Below, piece by piece: positions 62,921-64,000 of a stretch of 64,000 bases of DNA. Location: contig NZ_JSWF01000016.1 in NCBI RefSeq assembly GCF_000797445.1, positions 1 through 64,000 on the forward strand, written 5' to 3'. The notes below the pieces were generated by a model. The model worked only from the letters and a program-made list of their open reading frames with translations, was not told where the DNA came from and searched no databases. The position numbers and the translations under genes were made by a program. The DNA comes from Lacinutrix jangbogonensis. GTDB lineage: Bacteria > Bacteroidota > Bacteroidia > Flavobacteriales > Flavobacteriaceae. Within the stretch, counting starts at the first letter, position 1; each line of letters opens with the position of its first letter.

Positions 62921-63562
62921 TTGCAAGATACTTTTAAACATAAAGGCTTAAGAAAACAATTAGTTGAAACACTTAAAAATAAGGGCATTACTGATGTTGC
63001 AGTATTAAATGCCATTGGAGAAATTAAAAGACATTTGTTTATGGATTCCAGTTTTTTGGACCATGCTTACCAGGATAAAGCGTTTCCTATTGCGGCAGAT
63101 CAAACCATTTCGCAACCGTATACTGTAGCATTTCAAACGGAACTAATGGAAATTAGAAAAGGAGATAAAGTACTTGAAATTGGAACAGGAAGTGGCTACC
63201 AAACTGCAGTTTTATGCCATTTAGGAGCTAAAGTTTATAGTATTGAAAGGCAAAAAGAACTCTGGAGAAAAACAAGTACATTCCTGCCAAAATTAGGTTA
63301 TAGAGCAAAAAAACTCATATTTGGAGATGGTTATAAAGGTTTGGTAGAAGAAGCACCTTTTAAAAGCATAATTGTTACAGCAGGAGCACCTTTTGTTCCT
63401 AAACCCTTATTAGCACAATTAGAAATTGGTGGGCGTTTGGTAATTCCTGTTGGAGATAATGTGCAGGTTATGACACTTTTTGTTAGAAAAGGAGTCATGG
63501 AGTTTGATAAAACCGAGTTAGGTGAATTTAGGTTTGTACCTTTGTTAGAAGATAAAAATTAG
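62921..63562 (+). CDS. pcm: Protein-L-isoaspartate O-methyltransferase
   Basis: Repairs isoaspartate in aged proteins using SAM. 213 residues. The start is a TTG (62921), the only initiator between the in-frame stop 12 bases before it and the conserved KGLRKQLVETLKNKGI. Motifs: SQPYTVAFQTELMEIRKGD, the SAM loop VLEIGTGSGYQTAVL (about 85-99) and VTAGAPFVPKPLLAQL. Length normal. Followed by a heptad-type repeat and a cyanophycinase-like gene. Confidence 0.94.
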   Translation: MQDTFKHKGLRKQLVETLKNKGITDVAVLNAIGEIKRHLFMDSSFLDHAYQDKAFPIAADQTISQPYTVAFQTELMEIRKGDKVLEIGTGSGYQTAVLCHLGAKVYSIERQKELWRKTSTFLPKLGYRAKKLIFGDGYKGLVEEAPFKSIIVTAGAPFVPKPLLAQLEIGGRLVIPVGDNVQVMTLFVRKGVMEFDKTELGEFRFVPLLEDKN

Positions 63563-63573
63563 TAAGTAGAAGT

Positions 63574-63587
63574 CAGTAGGCAGTCAA
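63574..63587 (+). repeat. Short CAGTnnn heptad array after pcm
   Basis: Two units, CAGTAGG and CAGTCAA, shortly after the pcm stop codon. A weaker member of the array class seen at 57625, 59649 and 60070. Confidence 0.5.
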
Positions 63588-63598
63588 AAAGAATAATT

Positions 63599-64000
63599 AT
63601 GAAAAAAATTATAATACTACTCATTTTAATAACTCAGTTTAGTTTCTCGCAAAACTACACAGAATACCATACAGGAAGTACAACCGATTTAGTAGTAACA
63701 CCAAACTCGGGAGTCTGTTTAATGGGTGGAGCAAGTGAAAGTGATGAAGCTATGGTTTGGTTTTTAAATAAAGCAAATGGTGGAGATGTTTTAGTATTAA
63801 GAGCCTCTGGAAGCGATGGGTATAATAATTATTTTTATACGGGTTTAGGAGTAACAGTCAACTCTGTTCGCACGTTTGTTATTAATAATGAGGCTGGTGC
63901 AACAGATGAATACGTCCTTGACAAAATTGAAAAAGCCGAAGCGATTTGGTTTGCTGGAGGAGATCAATATAACTACGTTAATTTTTTTAAAGACAATGCT
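63599..64000 (+). CDS. Cyanophycinase-like (peptidase S51) protein, 5' part
   Basis: Begins at the ATG at 63599 and stays open to the window edge (134 codons seen). Signal peptide KIIILLILITQFSFSQ, then VCLMGGASESDEAMVWFLNK and DVLVLRASGSDGYNN, and IEKAEAIWFAGGDQYNYVNF, the start of the S51 peptidase fold (cyanophycinase/dipeptidase E type). In such enzymes a catalytic Ser follows further on, beyond the edge. Secretion suggests an extracellular enzyme, perhaps with a T9SS tail that is out of view. Confidence 0.75.
   Translation, partial: MKKIIILLILITQFSFSQNYTEYHTGSTTDLVVTPNSGVCLMGGASESDEAMVWFLNKANGGDVLVLRASGSDGYNNYFYTGLGVTVNSVRTFVINNEAGATDEYVLDKIEKAEAIWFAGGDQYNYVNFFKDNA

Overview
This window is chromosomal DNA from a member of the Bacteroidota, most probably family Flavobacteriaceae; I cannot name the genus. 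The evidence is AT-rich sequence, several proteins with type IX secretion (T9SS) C-terminal sorting domains, Bacteroidota-type promoters (TTG, a 17-23 base gap, then TAnnTTTG), lipoproteins, and characteristic gene neighbourhoods: dnaA opposite a YbgC-type thioesterase, bamD-rpoZ-coaBC-DUF4835-recN, and a YbbR-coaE pair. I saw no tRNA, rRNA, CRISPR array, phage or plasmid module.

Layout. 1-1.8 kb holds rplS, a GyrI-like protein and trmD on the minus strand. 1.8-6.4 kb is a decayed, gene-poor stretch. It has a frame-broken small membrane protein, one GEVED/T9SS protein flanked by related 33-bp repeats, and the remains of an IS3-family and an IS1182-family transposase. 6.4-11.6 kb (minus) holds a coiled-coil membrane protein, two beta-propeller-like lipoproteins, a long-form GAPDH and an HtrA protease. 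11.8-14.1 kb (plus) holds dapF, an acetyltransferase and mltG. A dead DUF2279 gene fills 14.2-15.0 kb. 15.1-24.2 kb carries a lysozyme-like protein, an RsmI paralogue, a secreted sugar dehydrogenase, a phosphotyrosine phosphatase, dnaA, a thioesterase, a YigZ-EamA-HAD cluster and ribD. 24.2-39.97 kb is mostly plus strand and rich in housekeeping genes: prmC, a LOG protein, ligA, dapA, bamD, rpoZ, coaBC, DUF4835/PorD-like, recN and fabI. A two-gene 5'-nucleotidase lies on the minus strand within it. 40-47 kb has two very large surface proteins separated by an IS200/IS605 fossil. 47.5-52.4 kb holds a glycosyltransferase, a YbbR protein, coaE and a two-component system. 52.4-62.8 kb (minus) holds miaA, a voltage-gated-type channel, a DUF3857 protein, an exonuclease/GIY-YIG fusion, YggS, DUF1015, a four-helix-bundle protein, a 3-hydroxyacyl-CoA dehydrogenase, a lipoprotein and an oxidoreductase. 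The window closes with pcm and the start of a cyanophycinase-like gene.

Functionally the window covers cell-wall precursor supply and remodelling (dapA, dapF, mltG, the lysozyme-like protein), replication and repair (dnaA, ligA, recN, the exonuclease/GIY-YIG protein), translation and tRNA modification (rplS, trmD, miaA, prmC), cofactors (coaBC, coaE, ribD), and surface export (bamD, PorD-like, T9SS cargo).

I did not find a clear new multi-gene defence or metabolic system. The items most worth a second look are an exonuclease/GIY-YIG gene that appears to start at ATT, a dispersed repeat inserted in frame in prmC, arrays of CAGTnnn heptads attached to stop codons, a duplicated leader flanking a lipoprotein gene, and three families of dead transposases.
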